The translations under genes were made by a program, and so were the position numbers. The notes under the pieces were generated by a model. The model saw only the letters and a list, made by a program, of their open reading frames with translations, did no database searches and was not told the origin of the DNA. Positions 15,887-24,163 of a DNA stretch of 33,000 nt are shown in pieces (positions within the stretch are counted from its first letter, which is position 1; every line of letters starts with the position of its first letter). This DNA is from Kitasatospora cheerisanensis KCTC 2395 (lineage in GTDB: Bacteria > Actinomycetota > Actinomycetes > Streptomycetales > Streptomycetaceae): the NCBI RefSeq assembly GCF_000696185.1, contig NZ_KK853997.1, positions 907,405 to 940,404 of the forward strand. Reading direction: 5' to 3'.

Positions 15887-16999
15887 ATGCAACCGCGTGT
15901 GTTCGCCGTCGTCACCGCCGTCCTGCTGGCCGCGCTCGGCCTCGGCTCGGTCCTGGTCACCGACTGGACGCCGAAGCCCGCCGCGGCCGCCGCACCCGCC
16001 GCCGGCGGTGCCCCGGGCCGCACCGCGCCCGCGCCCGCCACGGCCGCCTCCCCCTCCCCCACCGGCGACCCCGCGGTGTGGACCCGCTCGACGCTGCGCA
16101 ACAAGCTGATGGCCGAGATGGACGCCGCCGACCCGGGCGTCGCCCTCGCCGACCTCGACAGGATCTCCAAGGACAAGCCGTACACCGTGCGGTTCTGCCA
16201 CCCCATCGCGCACGAGCTCGGGCACGCCGCGGTCCAGCGCTACCACCAGGACTTCCAGAAGGTCATCTCGTTCCCGCACGAGACCTGCGCGGCCGGCTAC
16301 CTGCACGGCGCGGTCGAGGAGATGCTCGCCAACTCCACGGACCCGCAGCACGACATCCTCACCCTGTGCGCCCCCTCCAACAAGGGCCCCTGCATCCACG
16401 GCGTCGGCCACGGCATCATGTTCGTCACCAAGCAGGACATCCCCGCCGCCCGGGACCTCTGCAACAAGTTCCCCTCCGAGAGCCGCCGCATCACCTGCTC
16501 CGAGGGCGTCTTCATGCAGCTCTTCGCCCCCGACGAGGAGGACGAGAAGGCCAAGGCCAACCTCCCCGCGGACAAGCTCGCCGCCGAACCGCTCTACCCC
16601 TGCCCCGAGCAGCCCGCGCTCTACCAGTCCGCGTGCTTCTTCTACGCCCCCACCTTCTTCCTCTCCTCGCACGACTACGCCAACCACCCGGAGGCCTTCG
16701 CCCAGGCCCTCCAGTGGTGCCTCAACGCCCAGGCCTCCGGCGGCGCGAACGACTGCTCCCGCGGCGTCGGCTCGCGCACCATGAAGTACAACCTCGACCG
16801 CGAGGACTGGGCGGCGCAGCAGTGCGCCACCGCGAAGGACGCCTGGCAGCGCAAGGCCTGCGCGCAGGGCCTGGTCAGCTACTACACCGTCAACTACACC
16901 GACAACGGCGCGGCCGGCCGCCTCTGCGAAAAGATCACCAACAAGGAGATCCAGGGCTACTGCCGCTCCGCGGGCGGCCTCTCCAGCACCCTGGACTGA
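15887..16999 (+). CDS. Secreted cysteine- and histidine-rich protein of unknown function
   Basis: A 370-residue protein from ATG 15887, with AGGGGG 10 nt upstream; TACTGT (15852-15857) may be its -10. Residues 4-24 form a signal peptide or anchor (VFAVVTAVLLAALGLGSVLV), followed by an Ala/Pro linker to about residue 60. The mature part has 14 cysteines (104, 134, 161, 169, 192, 204, 239, 250, 278, 290, 313, 325, 347, 359) and clustered motifs: CHPIAHELGH (104-113), CAAGYLHG (134-141), CIHGVGHG (169-176), CSEGVFM (204-210). The repeated Cys-x(1-5)-His-Gly pattern and even cysteine number suggest a disulfide-stabilised extracellular domain that may bind metal or haem. I do not recognise a characterised family; HELGH superficially resembles HExxH-type metal sites. 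Confidence 0.75.
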   Translation: MQPRVFAVVTAVLLAALGLGSVLVTDWTPKPAAAAAPAAGGAPGRTAPAPATAASPSPTGDPAVWTRSTLRNKLMAEMDAADPGVALADLDRISKDKPYTVRFCHPIAHELGHAAVQRYHQDFQKVISFPHETCAAGYLHGAVEEMLANSTDPQHDILTLCAPSNKGPCIHGVGHGIMFVTKQDIPAARDLCNKFPSESRRITCSEGVFMQLFAPDEEDEKAKANLPADKLAAEPLYPCPEQPALYQSACFFYAPTFFLSSHDYANHPEAFAQALQWCLNAQASGGANDCSRGVGSRTMKYNLDREDWAAQQCATAKDAWQRKACAQGLVSYYTVNYTDNGAAGRLCEKITNKEIQGYCRSAGGLSSTLD

Positions 17000-17014
17000 C
17001 CGCCCCCTGCGGCG

Positions 17015-17418
17015 TCACGCCAGCAGGACGAGGCAGGACCCGATCAGGGCCAGGGCGGCCAGCAGGATGGCGACCGGTGCGGGCGCCGCGCCGCCCCCGC
17101 CGGTCACCCTCGCACTCGCCCCCGCGACCGTCAGCATCAGGGCCGCCGGGAGCAGCAGGAACAGGCCGAACCAGATGCCGGGGGGCTGGACCAGCAGGAG
17201 CAGGCCGGCGACCGTCCCGCAGATCAGCCGGAAGCTCCGCGCCCGCCGGGCCGCCTGCGGCACCAGCGTCAGCAGCGCGCCCACCACCAGCGGCTGCCAG
17301 AAGACGTGGACGTGCGCGAACCACCACACCAGGGCCGGCCCGGTGCAGACCGGTGCCAGGGCGGCCAGTGCCCGTGCGGCCCCGGCACCGGCCGCGGGTC
17401 GGCGTTCCTCGGTCCCAT
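17015..17418 (-). CDS. Small four-helix membrane protein with an apparent base loss at its start
   Basis: Four hydrophobic segments are present: ALAALAPVCTGPALVWWFAHV, FWQPLVVGALLTLVPQA, LICGTVAGLLLLVQPPGIWFGLF and APVAILLAALALIGSCLVLLA. In the sequence as given, this frame has no sensible start before an ATG at 17509. The ATG at 17418 has GGGGGAG upstream and would open as MGTEERRPAAGAG if the following GGG (17416-17414) were GGGG, giving 134 residues. A TetR-type palindrome TTGAAC-ac-GTTCAA lies 17 nt upstream of that ATG, supporting it. The FAHVHVFWQP His residues lie in or near a helix. Function unknown; no TetR gene is in the window. Confidence 0.6.
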
Positions 17419-17434
17419 ACTCTCCCCCTCGACA

Positions 17435-17448
17435 TTGAACACGTTCAA
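17435..17448. promoter_or_regulatory. TetR-type operator TTGAAC-ac-GTTCAA
   Basis: Perfect 6-bp arms around 2 nt. TTGAACNNGTTCAA is a form commonly bound by TetR-family repressors in actinobacteria. It lies just upstream of the minus-strand membrane protein start (17418) and 70 nt before the divergent decarboxylase. Confidence 0.55.
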
Positions 17449-17517
17449 AATCTACCGGGCGGGTCGACCGTGGACGGACCCGGGGCGGCGAGCCGGTCGC
17501 GCTTACCATTCGGTCTC

Positions 17518-18957
17518 ATGAACGACGACTTCAGAACCGCCGCCCGGGCGACCGCGCAGCTGGTGGCCGACTACCTCGACGAACTGCCCTCGCGGCCGGT
17601 CTGGCAGCCGATGGACCCGGCGGAGCGCTCCGCGCTGCTGGAGCTGACGCTGCCCGAGGACGGCGTGGGCTTCGAGGAGCTGCTGAAGACCGTCGAGCGG
17701 ACGATCATGCCGCACCCGATGGGCAACGGGAACCCGCGGTTCTTCGGGTGGGTGAACTCCGCGCCGCAGCCCGCGGGCGTCCTCGCCACGCTGGCCGCCT
17801 CCGCGATGAACCCGAGCTCCGCGGGCGGCGACCACGCCGACGTGCACCTGGAGCGGGCCGTGGTGCGGTGGATAGCGGAGCTGGTGGGCTTCCCGCACCC
17901 GGCGGGCGGCGGCCTGCTGACCTCCGGCACCTCGATGGCGACCATCGTGTGCCTCGCCGCGGCCCGCGACCGCGCCGCGCGCAACGCCGGCCGGGACGTC
18001 CGGCAGGACGGTCTCGCGGGGATGCCGCCGCTGGTCGGCTACGTGACCGGCGAGGCGCACAGCTGCGTGCGCAAGGCGGCGGAGCTGCTCGGCCTGGGCT
18101 CGAAGCACCTGCGGGTGGTGGAGGCGGACGCCGAGGGGCACCTGCGGCTGGACAGCCTGGAGGCGGCGATCGCCGAGGACCGCGCGGCGGGCCGGCTGCC
18201 GTTCCTGGTGGTGGCGTCCGCGGGCACGGTCGGGACGGGCGCCGTCGACCCGTTCGAGCCGATCGCGGACCTGGCCGCCCGCGAGGGCCTGTGGTTCCAC
18301 GTGGACGGCGCGTACGGCGCGTTCGGCGTGCTGGACCCGCAGATCGCGCACCGCTACGCGGGGCTGGAGCGCGCCGACTCGCTCGCGCTGGACCCGCACA
18401 AGTGGCTGGGCGTCCCGGTCGACTGCGGCTGCGCGCTGGTGCGGGACGCGCAGGAGCTGCGCGGCACGTTCAGCCTGGTGCCGTCCTACCTGCGGGACGA
18501 GGACGCGGGCGGCCTGGGCTGGTTCTCGGAGTACGGCACCGAGCAGACCCGCCCGTTCCGCTCGCTGAAGGTGTGGGCGTCGATCGCGCACCGCGGCCGC
18601 TCGGGCGTGGCCCGGGACATCGCGCACTGCACGGGGCAGGCCCGCCGCCTGGGCGTCTGGGTGGAGCAGGACCCGGAGCTGGAGCTGCTGGCCCCCGTCG
18701 AAACCTCGATCGTGGCCTTCCGCTACCGCCCGGCCGGGCTGGACGAGGAGGCCGTGCAGCGGCTCAACTCCCTGCTGCCGGTGGCGGTCCAGCAGCGCGG
18801 CCGGGTGTTCGTGACGGGTGCGGTGTACCGCGGGCAGGAGATGCTGCGGGCCTGCCTGCTGAACGCGGCCACCACCGACGCGGACCTGCGGCTGCTGCTG
18901 GACGAGGTGAAATCGGCCGGCGCGGAACTCCTGGACCGGGGCCGCACGTCAATGTGA
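17518..18957 (+). CDS. PLP-dependent group II amino-acid decarboxylase-family protein
   Basis: A 479-residue protein from ATG 17518. Group II decarboxylase (AADC/GAD-like) motifs: HPMGNGNPRFFGWVNSAP (residues 66-83), GLLTSGTSMATI with PLP-phosphate contacts (132-143), His181 predicted to stack on the PLP ring (TGEAHSCVRKAAELLG), HVDGAYGA with Asp263 pairing to the pyridine nitrogen, and DPHKWLGVP with Lys295 as the Schiff-base lysine. The product would be an amine and CO2 from an amino acid, probably aromatic or acidic; the specificity cannot be read from the sequence. TACCAT (17504-17509) lies 8 nt before the ATG, suggesting a leaderless message. No dedicated transporter or regulator gene adjoins it. 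Confidence 0.88.
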   Translation: MNDDFRTAARATAQLVADYLDELPSRPVWQPMDPAERSALLELTLPEDGVGFEELLKTVERTIMPHPMGNGNPRFFGWVNSAPQPAGVLATLAASAMNPSSAGGDHADVHLERAVVRWIAELVGFPHPAGGGLLTSGTSMATIVCLAAARDRAARNAGRDVRQDGLAGMPPLVGYVTGEAHSCVRKAAELLGLGSKHLRVVEADAEGHLRLDSLEAAIAEDRAAGRLPFLVVASAGTVGTGAVDPFEPIADLAAREGLWFHVDGAYGAFGVLDPQIAHRYAGLERADSLALDPHKWLGVPVDCGCALVRDAQELRGTFSLVPSYLRDEDAGGLGWFSEYGTEQTRPFRSLKVWASIAHRGRSGVARDIAHCTGQARRLGVWVEQDPELELLAPVETSIVAFRYRPAGLDEEAVQRLNSLLPVAVQQRGRVFVTGAVYRGQEMLRACLLNAATTDADLRLLLDEVKSAGAELLDRGRTSM

Positions 18958-19063
18958 TCGCGGGAGCGGATCAGCGCCGATCCGACGGGGGCCCGCGCAG
19001 ACATTAACCGTCGGGTCACGGGGGGTTCGTGATCGTGAAACAGCGGAGCGCCACCATTCAGGT

Positions 19064-20404
19064 ATGGATGACAAGGCGTACACCCACAGAACCGCTTCGA
19101 AGCAGCAGCGCTGGCGCCGGGAGGCGGTCGAACTCGCGGCGGTGTTCGCCGCCGTCGCGGCCGCCGACCTGGTCGCGAACGTCGTCGTGCACGGGCACGA
19201 CGGCCCGGTGCTGCTGCTCGCCTCCGCGGCGGCGATGCTCGGCGCCGCCCTGTTCCGCGGCTGGCTGGCCCACCGGCACCCGCCCGGCCGGGACGCCCTC
19301 GCACCACCGGGCGGGCCCGCGGTGAGCTCCCCGGAAGAGTCCGATCCGCCCGTGCTGTGGCGGCTGCGCACCACCGTCGCGGACACCCCGGGCAGTCTGG
19401 CCCGGGTGTGCGCGGCGCTGGCGGAGCGGCAGGTGAACATCGTCTCGATGCAGGCGCACCCGCTGCCCGACTGCACGGTGGACGAGTTCATCGTCCGCGC
19501 CCCGGCCGCGCTGCCCCGGGCCGGGCTGACGGCCGCGGTCGCGGCGGGCGGCGGCCGGGACATCTGGACCGACCGGGCCGACGCCCACGAGCTGGTGGAC
19601 GTCCCCCGGCAGGTCCTCGCGCTGGCCACCCGCACCGCCCTGGACGCGGCCGAACTGCCGGTCGCCCTGCGGCAGTTGTTCGGACGGGCGGCGATCCGCC
19701 AGTACCCGGGGCGCGGCTCGGCGGCGCAGCCGGGCGTGGACGGGCACCTGATGCGGCTGCCGCTGCCGAACGGCGACCTGCTGGAGCTGTCCCGGCCGAA
19801 CCTGCCGTTCACCCCGACCGAGTTCGCCCGGGCCCGGGCGCTGGTGGAGCTGGACACCGTGCTGGGCCCGCGGGTGCCGCAGGTCGAGGCCCGGATCAGC
19901 CGGCCGGCCGGGGACGACCTGACGGTGCGCCGGGCCACCCCGGCGGACAAGGCGGCGGCGGTGGCGATGCACGGCCGGTGCTCGCCGGAGTCGCTGCGGC
20001 GCCGCTACCACGGGCCGGTGAAGGACGCGGACCGCTACCTGGACCACCTGCTGGACCCGCGGCACGGCCAGACCCTCGCGGTGGAGACCGCGCAGGGCCG
20101 GCTGGTGGCGCTGTCGCACCTGATGTGGGACGACGAGGGCGCGGAGATCGCGCTGCTGGTGGAGGACGCCTGGCAGCGCCGCGGCCTGGGCGTGGACCTG
20201 GTGCGGCGGATGGCGGCGCTGGCGCTGGAGGCGGGCGTGGGCACGGTGTACGCGGTGACCACGGCGGCGAACACCGGGCTGATCTCGACCATGCGCCGGC
20301 TGTCCGCGCCGCTGGACTACCAGGTGGAGGACGGCACCCTGGTGATCACCGCGCACCTGGCGGAGGCGGCGGAGAAGCTGCCCGCACCGTGGGCGGCGCG
20401 CTGA
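19064..20404 (+). CDS. ACT-domain/GNAT acetyltransferase fusion with an N-terminal membrane hairpin
   Basis: A 446-residue protein from ATG 19064. Two hydrophobic helices lie near residues 22-43 (VELAAVFAAVAAADLVANVVV) and 48-65, followed by a Pro-rich linker. An ACT domain follows at about 98-165 (LWRLRTTVADTPGSLARVCAALAERQVNIVSMQ), then a linker, and a GNAT fold from about 285 to 430 with the acetyl-CoA loop VEDAWQRRGLGVDLV. Actinobacterial ACT-GNAT proteins are known as amino-acid-responsive protein lysine acetyltransferases, so a similar role is plausible. A GTG at codon 87 (19322) would yield a soluble ACT-GNAT protein but lacks a ribosome site. The stop lies in TGACGGTCCGTC, followed by a hairpin. 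Confidence 0.8.
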   Translation: MDDKAYTHRTASKQQRWRREAVELAAVFAAVAAADLVANVVVHGHDGPVLLLASAAAMLGAALFRGWLAHRHPPGRDALAPPGGPAVSSPEESDPPVLWRLRTTVADTPGSLARVCAALAERQVNIVSMQAHPLPDCTVDEFIVRAPAALPRAGLTAAVAAGGGRDIWTDRADAHELVDVPRQVLALATRTALDAAELPVALRQLFGRAAIRQYPGRGSAAQPGVDGHLMRLPLPNGDLLELSRPNLPFTPTEFARARALVELDTVLGPRVPQVEARISRPAGDDLTVRRATPADKAAAVAMHGRCSPESLRRRYHGPVKDADRYLDHLLDPRHGQTLAVETAQGRLVALSHLMWDDEGAEIALLVEDAWQRRGLGVDLVRRMAALALEAGVGTVYAVTTAANTGLISTMRRLSAPLDYQVEDGTLVITAHLAEAAEKLPAPWAAR

Positions 20405-20417
20405 CGGTCCGTCGGGT

Positions 20418-20452
20418 CCCCGCGGCGCCCGGCCGGGCCGGTCGCCGCGGGG
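20418..20452. terminator. GC-rich hairpin after the ACT-GNAT gene
   Basis: Ten-bp arms CCCCGCGGCG (20418-20427) and CGCCGCGGGG (20443-20452), with a 15-nt loop that itself contains a GCCCGGCCGGGC palindrome. No T tract. A probable terminator before the murT promoter. Confidence 0.55.
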
Positions 20453-20514
20453 CCCGGCCGGGTGCGGCGCGGGCCGGTATGTCGCCCCTGCTCAAGTGTG
20501 CGGGCGGGAGTCGG

Positions 20515-20580
20515 TAGGCTGAGTCCGTCCCTGCCGCCCGTGGGCCGTCGAACGGCCCGGGCGGTGCCGCAGCAAGGAGG
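20515..20580 (+). promoter_or_regulatory. murT promoter -10, leader hairpin and ribosome site
   Basis: TAGGCT (20515-20520) is a candidate -10. The leader holds a strong stem: CCGCCC (20534-20539) and GGGCCGT (20542-20548) pair with ACGGCCC (20552-20558) and GGGCGG (20559-20564), with a 3-nt loop and a GT bulge. AAGGAGG (20574-20580) follows, 11 nt before the ATG. No known riboswitch was recognised. Confidence 0.45.
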
Positions 20581-20591
20581 AACCCCTGAGC

Positions 20592-21846
20592 ATGCCAGGC
20601 ACCGATTCGGAAGCCGCGCGCGACGCCTCGCTGCCCGCTCGCGCAAAGATCGCCGTGACGGCGGGCAAGATGGCGGCCGCGCTGTCCCAGAAGGCCGGTC
20701 GCGGCAGCGGGTCGGTGATCGGCGGCAAGGTCGCGCTCAAGCTCGACCCCGATCTGCTGAAGACCCTCGCCGAGCACCTGGACGTGGTCCTGGTCAGCGC
20801 CACCAACGGCAAGACCACGACGACCCGGCTGATCGCCGAGGCGCTGCGGGCGGCCGGCCCGGTGGTCTCCAACGCGCTGGGCGCGAACATGCCGGCCGGC
20901 ATCACGGCGGCGCTGGCAGGCGGCACGGACGCGCAGTTCGGCGTCATCGAGGTGGACGAGAAGTACCTGCCGATGGTCGCCCGGGACACCCGGCCGAAGG
21001 CCATAGCGCTGCTGAACCTCTCCCGTGACCAGCTCGACCGGGCCGCCGAGACCCGGATGATGGCCGAGAAGTGGCGCGAGGGCCTGAAGGACACCGAGGC
21101 CGTGATCATCGCCAACGCGGACGACCCGCTGGTGACCTGGGCCGCCTCGTCCTGCAAGAAGGTGGTCTGGGTGGCCGCCGGGCAGGCGTGGAAGGAGGAC
21201 GCCTGGTCGTGCCCGTCGTGCGGCGGTGTGATGCAGCGTCCGGGCGACGACTGGTTCTGCGGCGAGTGCGGCTTCCGCCGCCCGAACCCGCACTGGGCGC
21301 TGCAGGGCACCCACGTGATCGACCCGCACCGGGGCGCCTGGCCGATCCAGCTCCAGCTGCCGGGCCGCGCCAACCTGGCGAACGCCACCAGCTCGGCGGC
21401 CGTCGCCGCGGTGTTCGGGTGGCCCGCAGGTCGCGCTGCAGCGGATGCAGTCGGTGGCCGCGGTGGCCGGCCGCTACGACGTGGTGCAGTTCCGCGGCCG
21501 GGACATCCGGCTGCTGCTGGCGAAGAACCCGGCCGGCTGGCTGGAGACCTTCTCGCTGATCGACGGCCCGCCCGCGCCGGTCGTCCTGTCGGTGAACGCG
21601 CTGGACGCGGACGGCACCGACACCTCCTGGCTGTGGGACGTCGACTACGAGCGCCTGGCCGGGCACCCGATCTTCGTGATGGGCCAGCGCAAGCTGGACC
21701 TGGCGGTCCGCCTGGAGGTCGCCGGCCTGCAGTTCCAGGTCGTCGACTCGCTGGCGCAGGCCGTCGACGCCGCCCCCGAGGGCCGCATCGAGGCGATCGC
21801 CAACTACACCGCCTTCCAGCAGCTGCGCAAGGCCGTGGTGGCCTGA
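20592..21846 (+). CDS. murT: Lipid II isoglutaminyl synthase subunit MurT, with an apparent frame break
   Basis: MurT activates the D-glutamate alpha-carboxyl of lipid II with ATP for amidation by GatD. Residues 69-78 (SATNGKTTTT) are the Mur-ligase P-loop; IEVDEKYLPMVARDTRPKAIALLNLSRDQLDR is the central-domain core; Cys207, 210, 223 and 226 (CPSC...CGEC) form the MurT-specific zinc ribbon. The frame is lost after AAVAAVFG and resumes downstream as QVALQRMQSVAAVAGRYDVVQFRGRD, ending in ANYTAFQQLRKAVVA. Expanding GGG (21417-21419) and CCC (21423-21425) by one base each restores VFGVAPQVALQ and a 418-residue protein of normal MurT length. The stop overlaps the gatD start (TGATG), so the pair is translationally coupled. 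Confidence 0.88.
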
Positions 21847-22823
21847 TGAGCGACCAGTCCTACCAGCCGTACGGCGAACAGCACTACGGCGGCCAGCAGT
21901 TCGACCAGCAGCAGGCCCCGCAGCAGCAGTACGGGCAGCCCTACGGCGAGCAGCAGGCCCAGCCGCCGGCCCCGCAGCAGCAGTACGGGCAGCAGGCGCA
22001 GTACGGCGACCCGCAGTACGACCAGCAGCAGCAGTACGACGGCCAGCAGTACGACGGGCAGCAGCCCGCCGGGCGGTACGGGAGGTCTTCGAGGATGAGC
22101 GAGAGCAGCCTGCGGGTGGTCTGGGTGTACCCGGACCTGCTGTCCACGTACGGCGACCGCGGCAACGCGCTGGTGGTGGAGCGCCGGGCGCGGCAGCGCG
22201 GCCTCGGGGTGCAGCGGATCGACGTGCGTTCCGACCAGTCGGTGCCGACCAGCGGCGACATCTACCTGATCGGCGGCGGTGAGGACCGTCCGCAGCGGCT
22301 GGCGGCGGAGCGGCTGCGCAACGACGGCGGGCTGGTCCGGGCCGCGGAGAACGGCGCGATCATCTTCTCGGTGTGCGCGGGCTTCCAGATCCTCGGCCAC
22401 GAGTTCGTCAACGACCTCGGCGAGCGCGAGGCGGGCCTCGGCCTGCTGGACGTGTGGACCGCCCGCGGCGAGGGCGCGCGCTGCGTCGGCGACGTGCTGG
22501 CGGAGGTCGACCCGCAGCTGAACCTCCCCCAGCTGACCGGCTTCGAGAACCACCAGGGCGTCACCCACCTCGGCGAGGGCGTCAAGCCGTTCGCCACCGT
22601 GCAGGTCGGCCGGGGCAACGGCACCGGCGACGGCACCGAGGGCGCCTGGCGCGACACCGTGTTCGGCACCTACCTGCACGGCCCGGTGATGGCTCGCAAC
22701 CCCGGCGTCGCCGACATGCTGATCAAGCTGGCGCTGGACGTCAACGCGCTGCCGCCGGCCGACACCACGTGGTACGACGCGCTGCGCACCGAGCGGATCG
22801 CCGCGGCGGCCCGCCCGGCGTGA
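21846..22823 (+). CDS. gatD: Lipid II isoglutaminyl synthase glutaminase subunit GatD with Gln/Tyr-rich N-terminal extension
   Basis: A 325-residue protein whose ATG overlaps the murT stop. The last 242 residues (from MSESSLRVVWVYPDLLSTYG) are GatD: STYGDRGN, the oxyanion-region GGGEDRPQ, nucleophile Cys177 in FSVCAGFQILGHE (Cys94 in GatD-core numbering) and His278 in TYLHGPVMARNP. GatD supplies ammonia from glutamine to MurT. The first 83 residues are low complexity, with about 30 Gln and 11 Tyr plus Gly, Asp and Pro (e.g. QYDQQQQYDGQQYDGQQ), which GatD does not need. An internal ATG at 22095 with GGGAGG about 10 nt upstream could give the ordinary short form, so two products are possible. 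A terminator follows at 22876. Confidence 0.9.
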   Translation: MSDQSYQPYGEQHYGGQQFDQQQAPQQQYGQPYGEQQAQPPAPQQQYGQQAQYGDPQYDQQQQYDGQQYDGQQPAGRYGRSSRMSESSLRVVWVYPDLLSTYGDRGNALVVERRARQRGLGVQRIDVRSDQSVPTSGDIYLIGGGEDRPQRLAAERLRNDGGLVRAAENGAIIFSVCAGFQILGHEFVNDLGEREAGLGLLDVWTARGEGARCVGDVLAEVDPQLNLPQLTGFENHQGVTHLGEGVKPFATVQVGRGNGTGDGTEGAWRDTVFGTYLHGPVMARNPGVADMLIKLALDVNALPPADTTWYDALRTERIAAAARPA

Positions 22824-23137
22824 CGCGTGCGGCGCGACGGGCGCGGTGTGCGCCGCGCGACGCGTGCCCTTTGCCCGGTGGACGGCTGACCGCCATGTGG
22901 TCAGCCGTCCACCGCGGGACAACTTCATAGGAGAATAAGGAGAGCCCGGGCGCAACACCCTCCTCGGCGGTCGGGTCGCAGTTACGTGTGGTGCGTCGAG
23001 GAAGCCGCCCCCGCGTCGGTTTCGGCCCGGCCGGACGCAGGAACCGTATGCTGTGCAGCAGGTCCGATTCGGGCGCGATGTCCGATTCTCACCCACCAGT
23101 CCGGCCGTCCGAATCCTGCTCGGGAGTTGGCAAAGCA
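22824..23137. other. Intergenic region between gatD and the phosphofructokinase gene
   Basis: Contains the gatD terminator (22876-22914), then a purine-rich stretch (ATAGGAGAATAAGGAG near 22928-22943) with no coding sequence after it that I can support. TATGCT (23047-23052) is a candidate -10 for pfk without a convincing -35. GTCCGATTC occurs at 23062-23070 and 23080-23088, with a related GTCCGAATC at 23107-23115. GGGAG (23122-23126) is the probable pfk ribosome site. Confidence 0.5.
22876..22914. terminator. Strong hairpin after gatD
   Basis: Perfect 16-bp arms (22876-22891 and 22899-22914) with a 7-nt loop; among the most stable inverted repeats in the window. No T tract follows, as is usual in high-GC actinobacteria. 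Confidence 0.75.
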
Positions 23138-24163
23138 ATGCGTATTGGTGTCCTGACCAGTGGCGGTGACTGCCCCGGCCTGAACGCCGTCATCCGTTCC
23201 GTGGTCCACCGGGGGGTGGTCGACCACGGCGACGAGATCATCGGCTTCGAGGACGGCTGGCGCGGTCTCCTGGAGGGCGTGCACCGTCCGCTGACGCTCG
23301 AATCGGTGAGCGGCATCCTCGCCCAGGGCGGCACGATCCTGGGCTCCTCCCGGGTCCAGCCGAGCCACCTGCGCGACGGCGTCGAGCGCGCCAAGCGCTA
23401 CTGCGCGGACCTGGGCATCGACGCGGTGATCCCGATCGGCGGCGAGGGCACCCTGAAGGCCGCGAAGCTGATGAGCGACGCGGGCCTGCCCGTGGTCGGC
23501 GTGCCGAAGACCATCGACAACGACATCGCCTGCACCGACGTCACCTTCGGCTTCGACACCGCCGTGTCGGTGGCCACCGACGCGCTGGACCGGCTGAAGA
23601 CCACCGCCGAGTCGCACCAGCGGGTCATGGTGGTCGAGGTGATGGGCCGTCACACCGGCTGGATCGCGCTGAACGCCGGCATGGCCGCGGGCGCGCACGC
23701 CATCGTCGTCCCGGAGCGCCCGTTCCACATCGACAAGCTGACCGAGGTGGTGCGCGAACGCTTCGACCGGCAGAAGAAGTTCGCCATCGTGGTGTGCGCC
23801 GAGGGCGCCAAGCCCGAGCCCGGCACCATGCCGTGGGAGGAGGGCACCAAGGACATGTACGGCCACGAGCGGTTCACCGGCATCGCCACCCAGCTCTCCC
23901 GCGAGCTGGAGCACCGCCTCGGCAAGGAGGCCCGCCCGGTGATCCTCGGCCACACCCAGCGCGGCGGCACCCCGACCGCCTACGACCGGGTGCTCGCCAC
24001 CCGCTTCGGCTGGCACGCCGTCGAGGCCGCCCACAAGGGCGCGTTCGGCCACATCACCGCCCTGCAGGGCACCGACATCCGGCTGGTGCCGCTGGGCGAG
24101 GCCGTCGCCGAGCTGAAGACCGTCCCGGCCGACCGCTACCTGGAGGCCGAGACCGTCATCTGA
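23138..24163 (+). CDS. pfkA: 6-phosphofructokinase
   Basis: A 341-residue glycolytic enzyme phosphorylating fructose-6-phosphate. ATG 23138 gives the family start MRIGVLTSGGDCPGLNAVIR, with GGGAG 11 nt upstream. Motifs: GGDCPG (9-14), GGEGT (101-105) with Gly104, PKTIDNDIACTDVTFGFDTA for the catalytic Asp region, MGRHTGW for substrate binding, and LGHTQRGG near the C-terminus. Gly104 usually indicates ATP rather than pyrophosphate as donor, though actinobacterial PPi enzymes can be closely similar. Length and motifs match the Streptomyces PfkA group. The stop lies within TGACGGCCCGTC and a hairpin follows at 24176. Confidence 0.94.
   Translation: MRIGVLTSGGDCPGLNAVIRSVVHRGVVDHGDEIIGFEDGWRGLLEGVHRPLTLESVSGILAQGGTILGSSRVQPSHLRDGVERAKRYCADLGIDAVIPIGGEGTLKAAKLMSDAGLPVVGVPKTIDNDIACTDVTFGFDTAVSVATDALDRLKTTAESHQRVMVVEVMGRHTGWIALNAGMAAGAHAIVVPERPFHIDKLTEVVRERFDRQKKFAIVVCAEGAKPEPGTMPWEEGTKDMYGHERFTGIATQLSRELEHRLGKEARPVILGHTQRGGTPTAYDRVLATRFGWHAVEAAHKGAFGHITALQGTDIRLVPLGEAVAELKTVPADRYLEAETVI

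Noticed and set aside
18967..18984. Short inverted repeat CGGATC-agcgcc-GATCCG after the decarboxylase gene
   Set aside because: Only 6-bp arms with no other support; too weak to call a terminator or operator.
22922..23137. Possible small gene after the purine-rich AGGAGAATAAGGAG
   Set aside because: No ATG, GTG or TTG at a suitable distance opens a frame with a plausible product; an extended N-terminus of phosphofructokinase from 22988 is not family-like.
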